DNA of 64,000 bases, taken from Acidobacteriota bacterium (GTDB lineage Bacteria; Acidobacteriota; Terriglobia; Terriglobales; SCQP01). The notes below the pieces were generated by a model, which saw nothing but the letters and a program-made list of their open reading frames with translations, was not told where the DNA came from and did not search any database. Positions 9,934 to 20,510 of the stretch are shown here, piece after piece. The DNA is taken from contig JAKASR010000018.1 of assembly GCA_021818955.1 (NCBI GenBank), positions 1-64,000 of the forward strand. Reading direction: 5' to 3'. The translations under genes were made by a program, and so were the position numbers. How positions within the stretch are numbered: the first letter of the stretch is position 1; every line of letters begins with the position of its first letter.

Positions 9934-11027
9934 ACCGGACTCCCTGTCTTGATTTTAGCTTGCGGTAATTTAATCTGCGCGGCGGCGCCGCCCAGGGCGC
10001 GCAGGCTTTCGCTGAAAGGCGGCCGGGCCACGCCCGCCTCGGTGATGATGGCGCTGATGTAGCGATGCGGGGTTACGTCGAAGGCGGGATTGCAGGCGGG
10101 AATGCCTGCGGGGGCAATAAGAACGCCGTGCAGGTGCGTCACTTCTTCCGGTGCGCGCTCTTCAAGGGGTATGCCGGCGCCGCTTTCGAGCGAAAGATCC
10201 AGGGTGGAGAGCGGCGCGGCAACATAGAAAGGAACTTGATTTTCATGCGCCAGCACGGCGACGGAATAGGTGCCGATTTTATTGGCGGTATCCCCGTTGG
10301 CGGCGATGCGATCGGCGCCGACGACGACCGCCTGGATGGCGCCGCAATGCAGAAAATGGCCGGCCATATTATCCGTGATCAGGCGCGTGGGTATGCCGTC
10401 CTGCTGGAGTTCCCAGACGGTGAGGCGAGCTCCCTGCAGAAAGGGCCGGGTCTCGTCGGCAAACACTTCCAACTGCTTGCCGGCGGCGATCGCGGCGCGA
10501 ATCACGCCCAGGGCGGTGCCGAAGCCGGCGGTGGCCAGGGCGCCGGCATTGCAATGGGTGAGCACGCGTCCGGAGTCGGGCATGAGCGGAGCCCCGTTCG
10601 CTCCCAGGCGGCGATTGATGGCGATATCTTCCGCGTAAATGGCCTGCGCTTCCGCCACCAGGCGGGCCTCCAGCCGGGCGGGATCATTCGAGGCTAGCTC
10701 CGCATTGAATAGGCGGCGCATGCGCTCCAGCCCCCAGACCAGGTTCACCGCCGTCGGGCGGGTCTGGAACAAAGTGTCGCAAACCCGGTCGAAGGAAGCG
10801 CGCAGCCGCTCGCCGGTTTCGCCCTGGCGTAGCGCCGCCCGCGCACCCAGGGCCACCCCCATCGCGGCGGTGACGCCGATGGCCGGCGCGCCCCGCACCA
10901 CCATGGCGCGAATCGCTTCGGCGACTTCCGTGTAAGTGCGGCAAAGCCGGTATTCCACTGTTTGCGGCAGCCGGCGCTGATCCAGCAGCCGGACGCCATC
11001 TTCGGTCCATTCAAGCGTGGGCAACAT
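9930..11027 (-). CDS. mtnA: S-methyl-5-thioribose-1-phosphate isomerase
   Basis: This 365-residue protein converts 5-methylthioribose-1-phosphate to 5-methylthioribulose-1-phosphate in methionine salvage. Family motifs are intact: [10 protein letters not shown] (44-52), the catalytic Cys159 in [33 protein letters not shown] (191-203), DNMAGHF (219-225) and the catalytic Asp239 in [22 protein letters not shown]. The length is normal for the family. No other methionine-salvage gene is nearby; the only partner is the overlapping cytochrome gene. Confidence 0.96.
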   Translation of the reverse strand: MLPTLEWTEDGVRLLDQRRLPQTVEYRLCRTYTEVAEAIRAMVVRGAPAIGVTAAMGVALGARAALRQGETGERLRASFDRVCDTLFQTRPTAVNLVWGLERMRRLFNAELASNDPARLEARLVAEAQAIYAEDIAINRRLGANGAPLMPDSGRVLTHCNAGALATAGFGTALGVIRAAIAAGKQLEVFADETRPFLQGARLTVWELQQDGIPTRLITDNMAGHFLHCGAIQAVVVGADRIAANGDTANKIGTYSVAVLAHENQVPFYVAAPLSTLDLSLESGAGIPLEERAPEEVTHLHGVLIAPAGIPACNPAFDVTPHRYISAIITEAGVARPPFSESLRALGGAAAQIKLPQAKIKTGSPV

Positions 11028-11106
11028 AATTAGCTAAACAACTCCCGCCGCCGGCGGCCAGTCTGATCAGAACCAACTAAATAGCGGCCTAAATAGCGGC
11101 GAAGCC

Positions 11107-11718
11107 TCATGCGGGATTTTGCTCCAGCCAGCGGCGGATTTCGCCGGCTTGAAAGATGGCGCTAAACGGGCAGTCGCGTTGCCAGCGCTCCCGCCAAAAG
11201 CGGTCGAGGTTGGCGCGGCCGCCGGCCTCTTCCCGCTCGACCAGGCAAAGGACGGCGGCGATTTCCAGATCGGCGGCGGCGGCGGCCTCGACCGCCTGCA
11301 AGGCGGAAGCGGCGGTGGTGCAGACGTCTTCGACGATGGCGACGCGTTGTCCGGGCAGGATGCCCCCTTCGATCAAGCGGCCGGTTCCATGAGCTTTTTC
11401 CGCCTTGCGCACCAAAAAACCGTTGATGGGAGGGGGCGATTGGGCGGACAAAACCGCGATGCTGGTGACGATCGGGTCGGCCCCCAGGGTCAATCCGCCG
11501 ACTGCCTCCACCGCCTGCGGCAGGTGGCGCAGGTAGTCCAGAAAGACTTGTCCGGTGAGCCAGCCGCCAAAGGCATCGAGCGTGGTCAGGCGGCAATCGA
11601 GGTAATAGGAGCTGATAGCTCCGGAAGCCAGCTTAAACGTGCCCAGGCGGAAGGAGCGGCGCGCCAGCAACTCCAGCAATTTGCCGCGGGGGCCGGGCAG
11701 CGAGGCGGAAGGGTTCAT
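11107..11718 (-). CDS. pyrE: Orotate phosphoribosyltransferase
   Basis: This 203-residue enzyme makes orotidine 5'-monophosphate from orotate and PRPP in pyrimidine synthesis. It shows FKLASGAISSYYLDCR (orotate-side), VRKAEKAHGTGRLIEG (flexible loop) and the PRPP motif VAIVEDVCTTAASA. Its start overlaps the stop of the CPBP protease gene by ATGA, so the two are translationally coupled. The other pyr genes lie 10 kb away at 21628-24463. Confidence 0.95.
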   Translation of the reverse strand: MNPSASLPGPRGKLLELLARRSFRLGTFKLASGAISSYYLDCRLTTLDAFGGWLTGQVFLDYLRHLPQAVEAVGGLTLGADPIVTSIAVLSAQSPPPINGFLVRKAEKAHGTGRLIEGGILPGQRVAIVEDVCTTAASALQAVEAAAAADLEIAAVLCLVEREEAGGRANLDRFWRERWQRDCPFSAIFQAGEIRRWLEQNPA

Positions 11719-12770
11719 GAATGCAGTCCGTGAAAGTTGTGGAAGCCCTGCGACTGATAGTAGAGCGCGATGAAGAGAACGGCGTTATAGCTGAGATGCA
11801 GCAGCCAACTGGCGGTGAGCGAGCCGGTATAGGCGCGCACGGCGGTAAGCACTATGCCCACCAGCGAGAGCAGCAGCAGCGGTCCCCAGGCGCCGGCCAG
11901 TTGTTCGCTGTGCATTAAGCCGAAAAGCACGCCGGTCACCAGGATGGCGAGCAACTCGGGCTGGCGCAGCCGGGCCAGCAGGCTGACGATCAGGCTCAAC
12001 CCACGGGTCCAGAGCGGGACGCCGGCAGCCAGCACCATAGCGGCCAGCAGCCACCAGGTGGTCGCGGTGGGCATGGGCAAGCCCTGCAAATGGCGCGTGG
12101 CAATGGCCAGCAGCGCACCCAACGCCAGCACCGTCGCGCCCAGCCAGAACCATGGCCTCCAGCGCCGCGCCTCCTCGAGCGACATGCCTTCGGTGAAGCT
12201 GCGGCGAAGGCTGGGGTATAGCAAGCCGCGGAAAAAGAATTCTTCAAACAGCGGCGCCAATGCCACCCCGTAAATCGCCATCGGCCATGCGGTTTGGGGG
12301 CTGAACATTCGATCCACCGGCAGTTGATGCGGCACGTGCAGGAAGGGCGTGAGCGCCATGCCGCCGACTGCCAGCGCGACCGCGCCCCCCACGACGGCCA
12401 GGGCATGGCTGGCGGTCAGCCGGCGCCAGTGGATGGCCTGCCAGAAGCGGACGCGATAATGGGTGCGCAACCAGCCGGCGGCAAACAACATTCCCGCCGC
12501 AAAGGCAATGGATTGCGCCAGCAAAAGCAAATACACCTGTTGGCGCTCTCCGGTTGGCGCGGGCATGCGCGAGGAGGCGCGCGCGATCAGCCAGATCAGG
12601 CCTACCGTCACCATCGCCGCCAGCAGGCAACCGAGCGTAAAAATCAGCACGGCGGCGATATCCCGCCCCGTCCAGACCGGATCGCGCTCCGGCGCAGCCT
12701 CCGGCTGCGGTTCTGGAACCGATAGCGAATATAGCGGCGGCAGCGGCGGGTATTGATCTTCGGGTTCCAA
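11715..12770 (-). CDS. CPBP-family intramembrane metalloprotease
   Basis: This 351-residue protein has a proline-rich cytosolic N-terminus (residues 1-32) followed by about eight membrane helices. The CPBP/Abi signature is present: the double Glu in APLFEEFFFRGLLYPSLRR, then VTGVLFGLMHSEQLAG with its His, and HLSYNAVLF near the end. The family includes Rce1-like prenyl proteases and bacteriocin self-immunity proteins, so the substrate cannot be named. It is coupled to pyrE, which may be fortuitous. Confidence 0.85.
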   Translation of the reverse strand: MEPEDQYPPLPPLYSLSVPEPQPEAAPERDPVWTGRDIAAVLIFTLGCLLAAMVTVGLIWLIARASSRMPAPTGERQQVYLLLLAQSIAFAAGMLFAAGWLRTHYRVRFWQAIHWRRLTASHALAVVGGAVALAVGGMALTPFLHVPHQLPVDRMFSPQTAWPMAIYGVALAPLFEEFFFRGLLYPSLRRSFTEGMSLEEARRWRPWFWLGATVLALGALLAIATRHLQGLPMPTATTWWLLAAMVLAAGVPLWTRGLSLIVSLLARLRQPELLAILVTGVLFGLMHSEQLAGAWGPLLLLSLVGIVLTAVRAYTGSLTASWLLHLSYNAVLFIALYYQSQGFHNFHGLHS

Positions 12771-12848
12771 ACTATTAGTTTAACGGCAGGAGACACGAGC
12801 CGGAGGCGAAAGACAAGCTGAAAGCCAAAGCTGAAAGCCAACAATCGG

Positions 12849-15650
12849 TCAGCACTCAATGCCTAACCAAGGGCGCAGGGCGACGCCGGTGTGGCTGGCT
12901 TCGCTGGACGCGACCTGTTCCGGCGTGCCGGCGGCGACCAGGCGTCCGCCAGCTTCGCCGCCCTCGGGACCGAGATCGAGAATCCAATCGGCGGTTTTGA
13001 TGACGTCGAGGTTGTGCTCAATCACAATGACGGTATTGCCCAGCTCAACGAGTCGGGAGAGCAGGTCGAGCAAGTGGCGAATATCTTCAAAGTGCAGCCC
13101 GGTAGTGGGTTCGTCGAGCAGATAGAGGGTGCGTCCGGTCTGGCGGCGGCTAAGCTCGCGCGCCAGCTTGATGCGCTGCGCTTCGCCGCCGGAGAGCGTG
13201 ACGGCAGGTTGGCCGAGGTGCAGATAGCCCAGGCTGACATCGGCCAGGGTTTCGAGTTTCTGGCGGATTCGCGGAAGATTGGCCATAACTTCCAGGGCTT
13301 CCTCGACGGTGGATTCCAGCAGATCGGCGATGGAGCGGCCCTTGTAGCGCACGGCCAGTGTTTCCTGGTTGTAGCGGCGGCCGCGGCAGACCTCGCAGGG
13401 CACATAGGCGTCGGGCAGAAAATTCATTTCAATGCGGCGCTCGCCCTCGCCGCGGCAGGCTTCGCAGCGCCCCCCGCGCAGGTTGAAGCTGAAACGGCCG
13501 GGCGAATAGCCGCGGGCGCGGGCTTCCGGCAAGAGCGCAAAAAATTCGCGCAGGGGCGTGAAGAGGCCGGTGTAGGTGGCGGGATTGGAGCGCGGGGTGC
13601 GCCCAATCGGGGCCTGATCGATGCGCAGCACTTTATCGAGCTGCTCGGCGCCCTCGAGCGCGCGATGGGCGCCGGGGCGGCGGCCGCTGTGATAGAGGGC
13701 GCGCAGCAGCGCGGGGTAGAGAATGTCGTTAATGAGGGTGCTCTTGCCGGCGCCCGAAACGCCGGTCACCACGGTCAGGCAGCCCAGGGGAAAAGCGGCA
13801 TCGAGCGAGTGCAGGTTATGCTCGCGCGCGCCGAGCAGGCGGAGCCAGCCTTTTTCCGGGCGGCGGCGGGTGGCCGGGCGGGGAATATCGCGCCGGCCGG
13901 AGAGGTATTGTCCGGTCAGCGATTCCGGCTGGCGGGCGATATCGGCGGGAGAACCGGCGGCGATGAGAAAGCCGCCATGCAGGCCGGCGCCGGGTCCGAG
14001 GTCGAGCACGTGATCAGCGCGCTCGATGGTTTCGCGGTCGTGCTCGACCACGACCAGGGTGTTGCCCAAATCACGCAGCCGGGCGAGGCTGTCGAGCAGG
14101 CGTGAATTATCGCGCGCGTGCAGGCCGATGGAAGGTTCATCGAGCACATAGAGCACGCCGCGCAATTGGGAGCCGATTTGTCCGGCGAGGCGTATGCGCT
14201 GCGCTTCGCCGCCGGAAAGGGTCGCGGCGGCGCGGCTGAGGCTGAGATAGCCCAAGCCGAGATCGAGCAGGAATTGGAGGCGGCGCAGGCACTCGGCGAC
14301 GATTTTGCCGGCCAGCAGCTGCTCGCGCGGGCTGAGCGGCAGGGCGGCAAGACGGGCGCGAGCTTCCCCCAGCGGCAAGGCGCCAAGCTCGGCGATGGAC
14401 TGTCCGCCCAGCTTGACCGCCAGGCTTTCCGGGCGCAATCGCTGGCCCCGGCAGGCAGGGCAGGCCGAGGGCAGGGTATAGCTCAAGAGCCATTCCCGCT
14501 CGTTCTCCTCGGCCGCTTCCGCCTGTGCGCGGAACCAGCCCAATAGGCCGGAGAATTCGCTCTTGCCCTCGGCGCCCTCGAACAGCAGCTTCTGTTCGGC
14601 GCGGTTCCAGGCTTTTAATGGACGGCGCAGGTCGAGACCCTCGGCACGGGCGAAGCCGCGCAGGCGATGTTGCAGCGCGCCGGAAAGCAGCGCCGGCGCC
14701 AGCCCGCCGCGCAAGAGCGGCTTGGACCAATCCGCCACCAGCCGGTCGGGATCGAATTCCCATTGCTGGCCTAGCCCATGACAGGCGGGACAGGCGCCAT
14801 AGGGGCTATTGAAGGAAAACGCGCGAGGCTCGAGCGCCGGCAAGCTGATGCCGCAATGCGGGCAGGCCAATTTTTCCGAGTAGATGGTTTCTTCCCCCCC
14901 GGCGGCCACAATCTGCACCAGGCCGCCCGCCAGCCGCATGGCGGTTTCGAGCGAGGCGCGCAGGCGGGATTCGATGCCGGCGCGCAGCGCCAGGCGATCC
15001 ACGACGATCTCCAGGGAATGATTGCGGCGGCGGTCAAGAACGATGGTTTCATCCAGCCCGCGCATGGCGCCATCCACGCGGATGCGGGTGAAACCCATGC
15101 GGGCCCAGTCTTCCAATTCTTTGCGAAAGGCGCCTTTGCGGCCGCGCACCACCGGCGCCAGCACCATGATGCGCGGCGGCTCGGCGGCGGCTGCGCGCTC
15201 CGGCTGGCCGGCGTGGGCGGCTTCCAGAATGCGCTCCACCATGCTCTCGGCGGTTTGCGCCGAGATGCGCCGCCCGCATTGCGGGCAATGAGGTTCGCCA
15301 ATAGCCGACCAGAGCAGGCGCAGATAATCATAGATTTCGGTGACCGTGCCAACCGTCGAGCGCGGGCTGGCGGCGGTAGTTTTCTGCTGGATGGCGATGG
15401 CCGGGCTCAGGCCGTCAATCCCATCCACGTCCGGCCGCTCCATCTGATCGAGAAATTGTCGGGCGTAGGCGGAGAGCGTGGCCAGATAGCGCCGCTGGCC
15501 TTCGGCATAAAGGGTATCGAAAGCCAAACTGCTCTTGCCCGAGCCGCTTAAGCCGGTCACCACGGTCAAGCGGTTGCGCGGCAGGATAAGCGAAAGATTT
15601 TTCAGGTTGTGCTGCCGCGCGCCCTGAATTCGGATGTTCTCAAGCGGCAT
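12849..15650 (-). CDS. uvrA: UvrABC excinuclease subunit A
   Basis: This 933-residue protein is the damage-recognition ATPase of nucleotide excision repair. The first Walker A is GLSGSGKSS (33-41) and the second is GVSGAGKST. Two ABC signatures ([26 protein letters not shown]) and two DEP Walker B motifs ([22 protein letters not shown]) are present. Zinc-module cysteine pairs occur at CPHC...CPAC and CEAC...CEVC. Length and domain order are normal. Its start overlaps the stop region of the upstream membrane-protein gene by 11 nt. Confidence 0.98.
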   Translation of the reverse strand: MPLENIRIQGARQHNLKNLSLILPRNRLTVVTGLSGSGKSSLAFDTLYAEGQRRYLATLSAYARQFLDQMERPDVDGIDGLSPAIAIQQKTTAASPRSTVGTVTEIYDYLRLLWSAIGEPHCPQCGRRISAQTAESMVERILEAAHAGQPERAAAAEPPRIMVLAPVVRGRKGAFRKELEDWARMGFTRIRVDGAMRGLDETIVLDRRRNHSLEIVVDRLALRAGIESRLRASLETAMRLAGGLVQIVAAGGEETIYSEKLACPHCGISLPALEPRAFSFNSPYGACPACHGLGQQWEFDPDRLVADWSKPLLRGGLAPALLSGALQHRLRGFARAEGLDLRRPLKAWNRAEQKLLFEGAEGKSEFSGLLGWFRAQAEAAEENEREWLLSYTLPSACPACRGQRLRPESLAVKLGGQSIAELGALPLGEARARLAALPLSPREQLLAGKIVAECLRRLQFLLDLGLGYLSLSRAAATLSGGEAQRIRLAGQIGSQLRGVLYVLDEPSIGLHARDNSRLLDSLARLRDLGNTLVVVEHDRETIERADHVLDLGPGAGLHGGFLIAAGSPADIARQPESLTGQYLSGRRDIPRPATRRRPEKGWLRLLGAREHNLHSLDAAFPLGCLTVVTGVSGAGKSTLINDILYPALLRALYHSGRRPGAHRALEGAEQLDKVLRIDQAPIGRTPRSNPATYTGLFTPLREFFALLPEARARGYSPGRFSFNLRGGRCEACRGEGERRIEMNFLPDAYVPCEVCRGRRYNQETLAVRYKGRSIADLLESTVEEALEVMANLPRIRQKLETLADVSLGYLHLGQPAVTLSGGEAQRIKLARELSRRQTGRTLYLLDEPTTGLHFEDIRHLLDLLSRLVELGNTVIVIEHNLDVIKTADWILDLGPEGGEAGGRLVAAGTPEQVASSEASHTGVALRPWLGIEC

Positions 15651-16266
15651 GAGGCAGGCGCCGGGGGGTGGGGGCGAGTATCGCGGCCAATAGCCCCAAG
15701 GCCAGCAGATAGAGCCCGATCTGCGGGATAAATTGCAATTGCCGCGCCATGCCGGAAGTATAAGCCTGGAGAAAAGGCAAGGCGGCGGAGGCTTTGCTCA
15801 AGACCTGGCTTAATTCCGCCTGCGCGGCATGGGTGAGCCAGAGCGAGATCACCGCCGCATAGGCGGCGCAGAGGACGCCGGCAACGGCGCAGCCACGCAG
15901 GGCGGAGTTGCGCCGGAGCAGGGCCAGGCTGAGGGACAGCAACGTAAAAATCAGGGCCAAGTACATGGCCAATGGAATCAACGCGCCCAACTTGAACACC
16001 AACGGCACGGGATGATGGCCAGGAAATGCGTGGCCCAGTTGAGCGCGCAGGCGCTCGATTTCATGAAACCAATGTGACGGCGCCGGGCGTTGGCGATGCC
16101 GCAAAGCGGCTTGCAAGCTGGCCCACGTCAAGCCGGCCAAGCTCCAAGTTCGGGGCGGTTCGAGTGGAGCATGAATTTCGAGCGCGGGCAGAACCAGGCT
16201 CACAACCGCCACGCCCAGGCCGAGCCAGCCTAAGGGAGAGAGAAAATCACGCCGGCCGCCGCTCAT
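15640..16266 (-). CDS. Hypothetical membrane protein
   Basis: This 208-residue protein has four or five predicted membrane helices: [18 protein letters not shown] near the start, [44 protein letters not shown] and [17 protein letters not shown] at the end. A soluble loop lies between the first two helices (about residues 35-90). I do not recognise the family. It overlaps uvrA by 11 nt and probably shares its transcript. Confidence 0.7.
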   Translation of the reverse strand: MSGGRRDFLSPLGWLGLGVAVVSLVLPALEIHAPLEPPRTWSLAGLTWASLQAALRHRQRPAPSHWFHEIERLRAQLGHAFPGHHPVPLVFKLGALIPLAMYLALIFTLLSLSLALLRRNSALRGCAVAGVLCAAYAAVISLWLTHAAQAELSQVLSKASAALPFLQAYTSGMARQLQFIPQIGLYLLALGLLAAILAPTPRRLPHAA

Positions 16267-16351
16267 GGGTATGATTTACAGCCAAGTGTGGCTCTGAGGT
16301 GCCAGCGCGGCAAGGCGAAGCGCGAATGCATATGCAGCGAAGGCCAGCGGC

Positions 16352-16549
16352 TCAGGCGGCTTGTTTTTGCTGATTGCGTAATTTCAGCACTTCGCGACGC
16401 GCCCGATCCAGCAAACGCATGGCCTGTTCGAGCTTGCGCTCCGCTTCCTGCCGCCGCTGCACGGAATATACATGCCGGGCCAACTCGATTTGCAGGGCTT
16501 CGACCTTGCGATAAGCGGAACGATAAGCGCGTTCTTGCGGAGTTTCCAT
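16352..16549 (-). CDS. Small coiled-coil protein
   Basis: The longer open frame overlaps maf, so I chose the internal ATG at 16549, which has GGTGGGAC just upstream. The product has 65 residues, METPQERAYRSAYRKVEALQ onward, almost all one charged helix (QRRQEAERKLEQAMRLLDRARREVLKLRNQQKQ). It may be a small structural or regulatory protein. No family is recognised. Confidence 0.5.
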   Translation of the reverse strand: METPQERAYRSAYRKVEALQIELARHVYSVQRRQEAERKLEQAMRLLDRARREVLKLRNQQKQAA

Positions 16550-16622
16550 TGTCCCACCACTTCTTTGCCCACCGCAATAACGGTGGAAATGAGAGCTATT
16601 ACGCGACCTGCGTTTCCCTTGA

Positions 16623-17258
16623 TTATAGCTGAAACCAGCGCCATCCACCCGGAATAGGCTTTGGCATGCCTTGAGAAGGACGCGAGCGGAAGGCGGCGCG
16701 CGCGCGCCACAGTTGCCGTAACGCATTTCGCGGCAAGCCGACAACATTGTCGTAGTCGCCTTCAATACGAACCACGAAGGGCGCTGCGCCGCCCTGAATG
16801 GCATAGGCGCCGGCTTTATCGAGGGGTTCGCCGCCGGCGACATAAGCGGCAATATCTTCCGGGCGCAGGCGGCGCATCCAGACCGCGGTGACAACGGCGA
16901 CTCGCCAGCCACATCGGAGGCGAGGGTCGAGCAGCGCTAAACCCGTCCAGACGCGATGGCGACGTCCTGAAAGCGCGCGCAGCATATGGCGGGCGTGACG
17001 CGGCGAAGCCGGTTTGCCCAGGATGCGGCCGCCGCACTCCACCGTGGTGTCAGCGCCCAACAGCGGCAGGCGGGTAGCGGGCCGGCGCGCCACCACGGCC
17101 TCCGCTTTGGCCTGGGCCAGGCGGAGGACGTAATGGCGCGCGGTTTCGCCGCGGCGAATGCGTTCGTCCAGATCGGCCGCCAACGAGCGGAAACTCCAGC
17201 CGGCGCGGCGCAAAATTTCTCGCCGCCGTGGCGAAGCCGAAGCCAGAATCAGCGCCAT
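16623..17258 (-). CDS. maf: Maf-family nucleotide pyrophosphatase
   Basis: The start is placed at the ATG giving MALILASASPRRREILRRAG, because this motif always sits at the N-terminus of Maf proteins. The upstream part of the open frame has no Maf similarity. The 211-residue product has LGADTTVECGGRILGKPAS and DKAGAYAIQGGAAPFVVRIEGDYDNVVGLP, the typical substrate and metal motifs. Maf enzymes hydrolyse dTTP/UTP or modified nucleotides to monophosphates. The ribosome-binding site is weak. Confidence 0.92.
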   Translation of the reverse strand: MALILASASPRRREILRRAGWSFRSLAADLDERIRRGETARHYVLRLAQAKAEAVVARRPATRLPLLGADTTVECGGRILGKPASPRHARHMLRALSGRRHRVWTGLALLDPRLRCGWRVAVVTAVWMRRLRPEDIAAYVAGGEPLDKAGAYAIQGGAAPFVVRIEGDYDNVVGLPRNALRQLWRARAAFRSRPSQGMPKPIPGGWRWFQL

Positions 17259-17392
17259 CTCGTCATTTTTGCTTGCGCTTTCCCGCGGCAGGGGGCCTCG
17301 CCTGGGGCGGAGGAACGCGCGGGGGGAGGGGGAGCGCAATGATGCTGGGCTGGAAGCCGTGCCTGGAAATTTGCTCTTATATGCCCGGGTAC

Positions 17393-18751
17393 TCACGCCG
17401 GCACGGACCTTCCCTGGGACAGCTTGGCGTTGCGGCGGCGCCGTTGCAGCCAGCCCCAGATCAGCAGTCCATACAGAGGCAAAAATTCCCAGGCCATCCA
17501 AGCGGTCTGGCGATAAGCGCTGGAGACCAGCGCCGGGTAGGCGAGCAGGACGCCGGAGATGAAATACAGCCAGGCGGGGTCGGGATCGAAGGCCAACCAG
17601 GGCAACAGCCAAAGCGCCACCCCCGGCTGCAATCGCGGCACCAACAGCAATAACGCCGCCAGGCAGAGTTTGGCCATGCGCGGCGGCTGCAGGTTGCGGG
17701 TGGAAAGCCAGACGAACACCGCGAAGAAGGCGGCTAAGGCGGCTAGGCGCGCCGGCGGCTGAAGCGAAGCGCCGAACAGGCGGGGCAACAGCGCAAGGCC
17801 CCCGTTGGCAGAAGCGGCGAGCCAGAGCTTAAAGCCGGCGGCGAGATTATGTCCCCAGGCAGGCAGGAAAAAGTGCCGTTCGAAAAAAAGATAGGGCCAG
17901 CTGCAGAGCAGCACAGGGGCCAGCAACCAAAGCCAATGCCGGCGCCGAATCCGGCGATACCAGGCGGGCGCCAGCAAGAGAGCGGCGAGATTGAGCATGA
18001 TCGCCAGGCCCAGGGCAAGATGGCTGAAGCGATCCCATTCCCCGGCCAAATAGAACGCCATCAACAACAGAAACAGCGCGAGCGCGACGAGGCTGCCATT
18101 CCCGGCCATTTCGATGACCGCCAGCGGCGCCCAGGCGTATATCAGGACGCGATCTGAATTGAGGCCATAGCGGCGCAACAAACCGGCTAAGGGCCAGATC
18201 AGCAGCAGATCGAAAACGATTCCCAGCAACTTTTCCCCGGCGGGCAGAATTGAAATCCGGAAATTCCAGCGGGTGACAAGTTCCGCCAAAGGCGGTGAGG
18301 TGGCCGCCAACTGCGGGCGCTGCAGGTGAGAAAATGTGGACCCTCGCAAGGGAACCAAAATGGGATTATCGGGCGCGAAAAAGTAAGGATTAAAAGGCGA
18401 GTTAAAGGATTGAACTTTGCCTTCCCAGTGCTGGCGCGCAAAGGTGTGCGAGAGCGTGGGGGCGAGCGGCAACAGGGTGAGACGGAAAATCAGCGCCGCC
18501 CCCAGGATCAGGATCCAACCCGGCCGGCCACATTTCCCCGGAAGGGCAAGTACGACCCATACCGCAATCAGATACAATAAAGCAGCCACTAAAGCCCAGG
18601 CGACAAAGGGCAATAAATGCCGGGCAGGATCTTGAATCCGCAGAATTGCAATCAAGGCCGTTTCCATCAGAACGGCAAGCAGCAGCAACGCGGGTGTTTT
18701 CAGGCGGTTGAGCGGCATTGGCTGGCTTACTATAACCGATTGCGACCCCAT
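17393..18751 (-). CDS. Multi-pass GT-C-like membrane protein
   Basis: This 452-residue protein has about 11-12 hydrophobic helices and a long periplasmic loop after the second or third helix (LAPTLSHTFARQHWEGKVQ...NPYFFAPDN). That arrangement fits GT-C glycosyltransferases that use polyprenyl-phosphate sugars. No acidic catalytic motif can be assigned with certainty, and the C-terminus is basic (QRRRRNAKLSQGR). Met12 (MPLNRLKTP) is an alternative start. It is divergent from the GT2 gene at 18793, 41 nt apart, and both may act in envelope glycan synthesis. Confidence 0.65.
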   Translation of the reverse strand: MGSQSVIVSQPMPLNRLKTPALLLLAVLMETALIAILRIQDPARHLLPFVAWALVAALLYLIAVWVVLALPGKCGRPGWILILGAALIFRLTLLPLAPTLSHTFARQHWEGKVQSFNSPFNPYFFAPDNPILVPLRGSTFSHLQRPQLAATSPPLAELVTRWNFRISILPAGEKLLGIVFDLLLIWPLAGLLRRYGLNSDRVLIYAWAPLAVIEMAGNGSLVALALFLLLMAFYLAGEWDRFSHLALGLAIMLNLAALLLAPAWYRRIRRRHWLWLLAPVLLCSWPYLFFERHFFLPAWGHNLAAGFKLWLAASANGGLALLPRLFGASLQPPARLAALAAFFAVFVWLSTRNLQPPRMAKLCLAALLLLVPRLQPGVALWLLPWLAFDPDPAWLYFISGVLLAYPALVSSAYRQTAWMAWEFLPLYGLLIWGWLQRRRRNAKLSQGRSVPA

Positions 18752-18792
18752 TCCGCCGCCGTTTCGCTACCCGCAACCGGGTTGAAAATTAT

Positions 18793-20436
18793 ATGATTGC
18801 CGCGCTAAATACCCTCGCGATAGGGTTCGCTCCTCATTCCAGCCTTTGGCAATACGTACGCCAGCAATGGCTGAATCAGACATTCACCAAAGGTCCGGCG
18901 GGATTGCCGCTTTATCAACTCAACGGATTCGATCTTTCGCTGCTGATTCCTTATTTCCTGGTGCTTTCGATCCTGGCTTTTTATGGCTTTCACCGCTATG
19001 TGCTGGTTTATGTCTATTACCGCAACCGGAACCGGCGCGCCACCGACCCCGCTGCCCGCTTTGCGGAACTGCCGCGGGTCACAGTGCAGTTGCCGATCTA
19101 TAACGAGCGTTTTGTAGTGGACCGCCTGGTGGAGGCCGTTTGCCAGCTAAATTATCCCGCCGATAAACTTGAAATTCAGGTGCTCGATGATTCCACCGAC
19201 GATACGGTGGAGGTTGCGCGGACGGCCGTGGCACGGGCGCACGCCCAGGGGCACGCCATCAGCTACCATCACCGCACCAACCGCAATGGATTCAAAGCGG
19301 GCGCGCTCCGGGCCGGCATGGAGGTGGCCAGCGGCGAACTGATTGCCATTTTCGATGCCGATTTCGTGCCGCCGCCCGATTTCCTGCAGCGCACCGTGCA
19401 TTTTTTTACCGATCCGAAACTCGGCATGGTGCAGACGCGCTGGGGCTACATCAATCGCGATTATTCATGGCTGACGAGGGTGGAATCCATCCTGCTGGAC
19501 GGGCATTTTATTCTCGAACACGGCGGGCGCTATCGCGCCGGCCTGTTTTTTAATTTCAATGGCACGGCCGGAATCTGGCGCCGGCAGGCCATTGAAGACG
19601 GCGGCGGCTGGCAGCACGATACCCTGACCGAGGACACTGATCTTTCCTACCGGGCCCAATTGGCGGGATGGCGCTTTCTCTATCTGCCGGAGGTGGAGTG
19701 CCCATCGGAGCTGCCGGTAGATATGAATGCCTTTAAGGTGCAGCAAGCACGCTGGGCTAAGGGACTGATCCAGACTTCGCGCAAAATTTTACCCCGTATG
19801 ATGCGCCGCGCCGACGTCAGCCCGCGGGAAAAATTAGAGGCCTGGTGGCACCTTACCGCCAATATTTCTTATCCGCTGATGATCGTGCTCTGCATTCTGC
19901 TGCTGCCGGCAATGATCGTGCGCTTTTACCAGGGCTGGTTCCAGATGCTCTATCTCGACCTGCCGCTGTTCATCGCCGCCACCATGTCGGTATCTTCGTT
20001 TTACCTGGTGGCGCAGCGCGAGCTCTATCCCCGCGCCTGGAAATCGGCTTTGGTTTTTATGCCGCTGGTTATGGCGATCGGCATTGGATTGACGGTCACC
20101 AATACGCGCGCCGTGCTGGAAGCCCTGTTTGGCATCCGCAGTTCTTTTCAGCGCACGCCGAAATTCCGCATCGAGACGCGGCAAGACCGCGCCACCCATG
20201 CAACTTACCGGCGCAAAATCGGCTGGTCTCCGGTGATTGAGCTGGCCCTGGGCACGATCTTCGCCTGGGTCACGATTTACGCCATCCAGAACGAAAACTA
20301 CCTCACCTTGCCTTTCCTGCTGCTTTTCGTCGGGGGATATTGGACCACCGGACTGTTATCGATTTTTCAGGGGCGAAGGCCGCGCTCGAAAGCGGTTCGC
20401 ATCGAATCGGCCGTTGCCGCAGGCCAAGGCTCGTAA
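18793..20436 (+). CDS. Membrane glycosyltransferase family 2, cellulose-synthase-like
   Basis: This 547-residue protein has an N-terminal membrane helix (LSLLIPYFLVLSILAFYGF). A GT2 domain follows with the D,D,D,QxxRW set: QVLDDSTDDT, IFDADFVPPP, LTEDTDLSYRAQLAGW and QQARWAKG. Four C-terminal helices complete a BcsA/CslA-type topology. Such processive enzymes polymerise NDP-sugars and export the chain. No PilZ domain or bcsB neighbour is present, so it is probably not a classic cellulose operon; a glucomannan-like or other exopolysaccharide is possible. Confidence 0.88.
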   Translation: MIAALNTLAIGFAPHSSLWQYVRQQWLNQTFTKGPAGLPLYQLNGFDLSLLIPYFLVLSILAFYGFHRYVLVYVYYRNRNRRATDPAARFAELPRVTVQLPIYNERFVVDRLVEAVCQLNYPADKLEIQVLDDSTDDTVEVARTAVARAHAQGHAISYHHRTNRNGFKAGALRAGMEVASGELIAIFDADFVPPPDFLQRTVHFFTDPKLGMVQTRWGYINRDYSWLTRVESILLDGHFILEHGGRYRAGLFFNFNGTAGIWRRQAIEDGGGWQHDTLTEDTDLSYRAQLAGWRFLYLPEVECPSELPVDMNAFKVQQARWAKGLIQTSRKILPRMMRRADVSPREKLEAWWHLTANISYPLMIVLCILLLPAMIVRFYQGWFQMLYLDLPLFIAATMSVSSFYLVAQRELYPRAWKSALVFMPLVMAIGIGLTVTNTRAVLEALFGIRSSFQRTPKFRIETRQDRATHATYRRKIGWSPVIELALGTIFAWVTIYAIQNENYLTLPFLLLFVGGYWTTGLLSIFQGRRPRSKAVRIESAVAAGQGS

Positions 20437-20510
20437 AAGCTGCCTGTTTGCGGTAATGAAATGTAAAAATTACCAACTTCGGCGGCCGGCTTCGGCTATA
20501 AAGCGAAAAA

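Noticed and set aside
12891..14105. 404-codon + strand frame over uvrA
   Set aside because: It is a shadow of uvrA, with Gly/Ala/Glu-rich composition and no domain.
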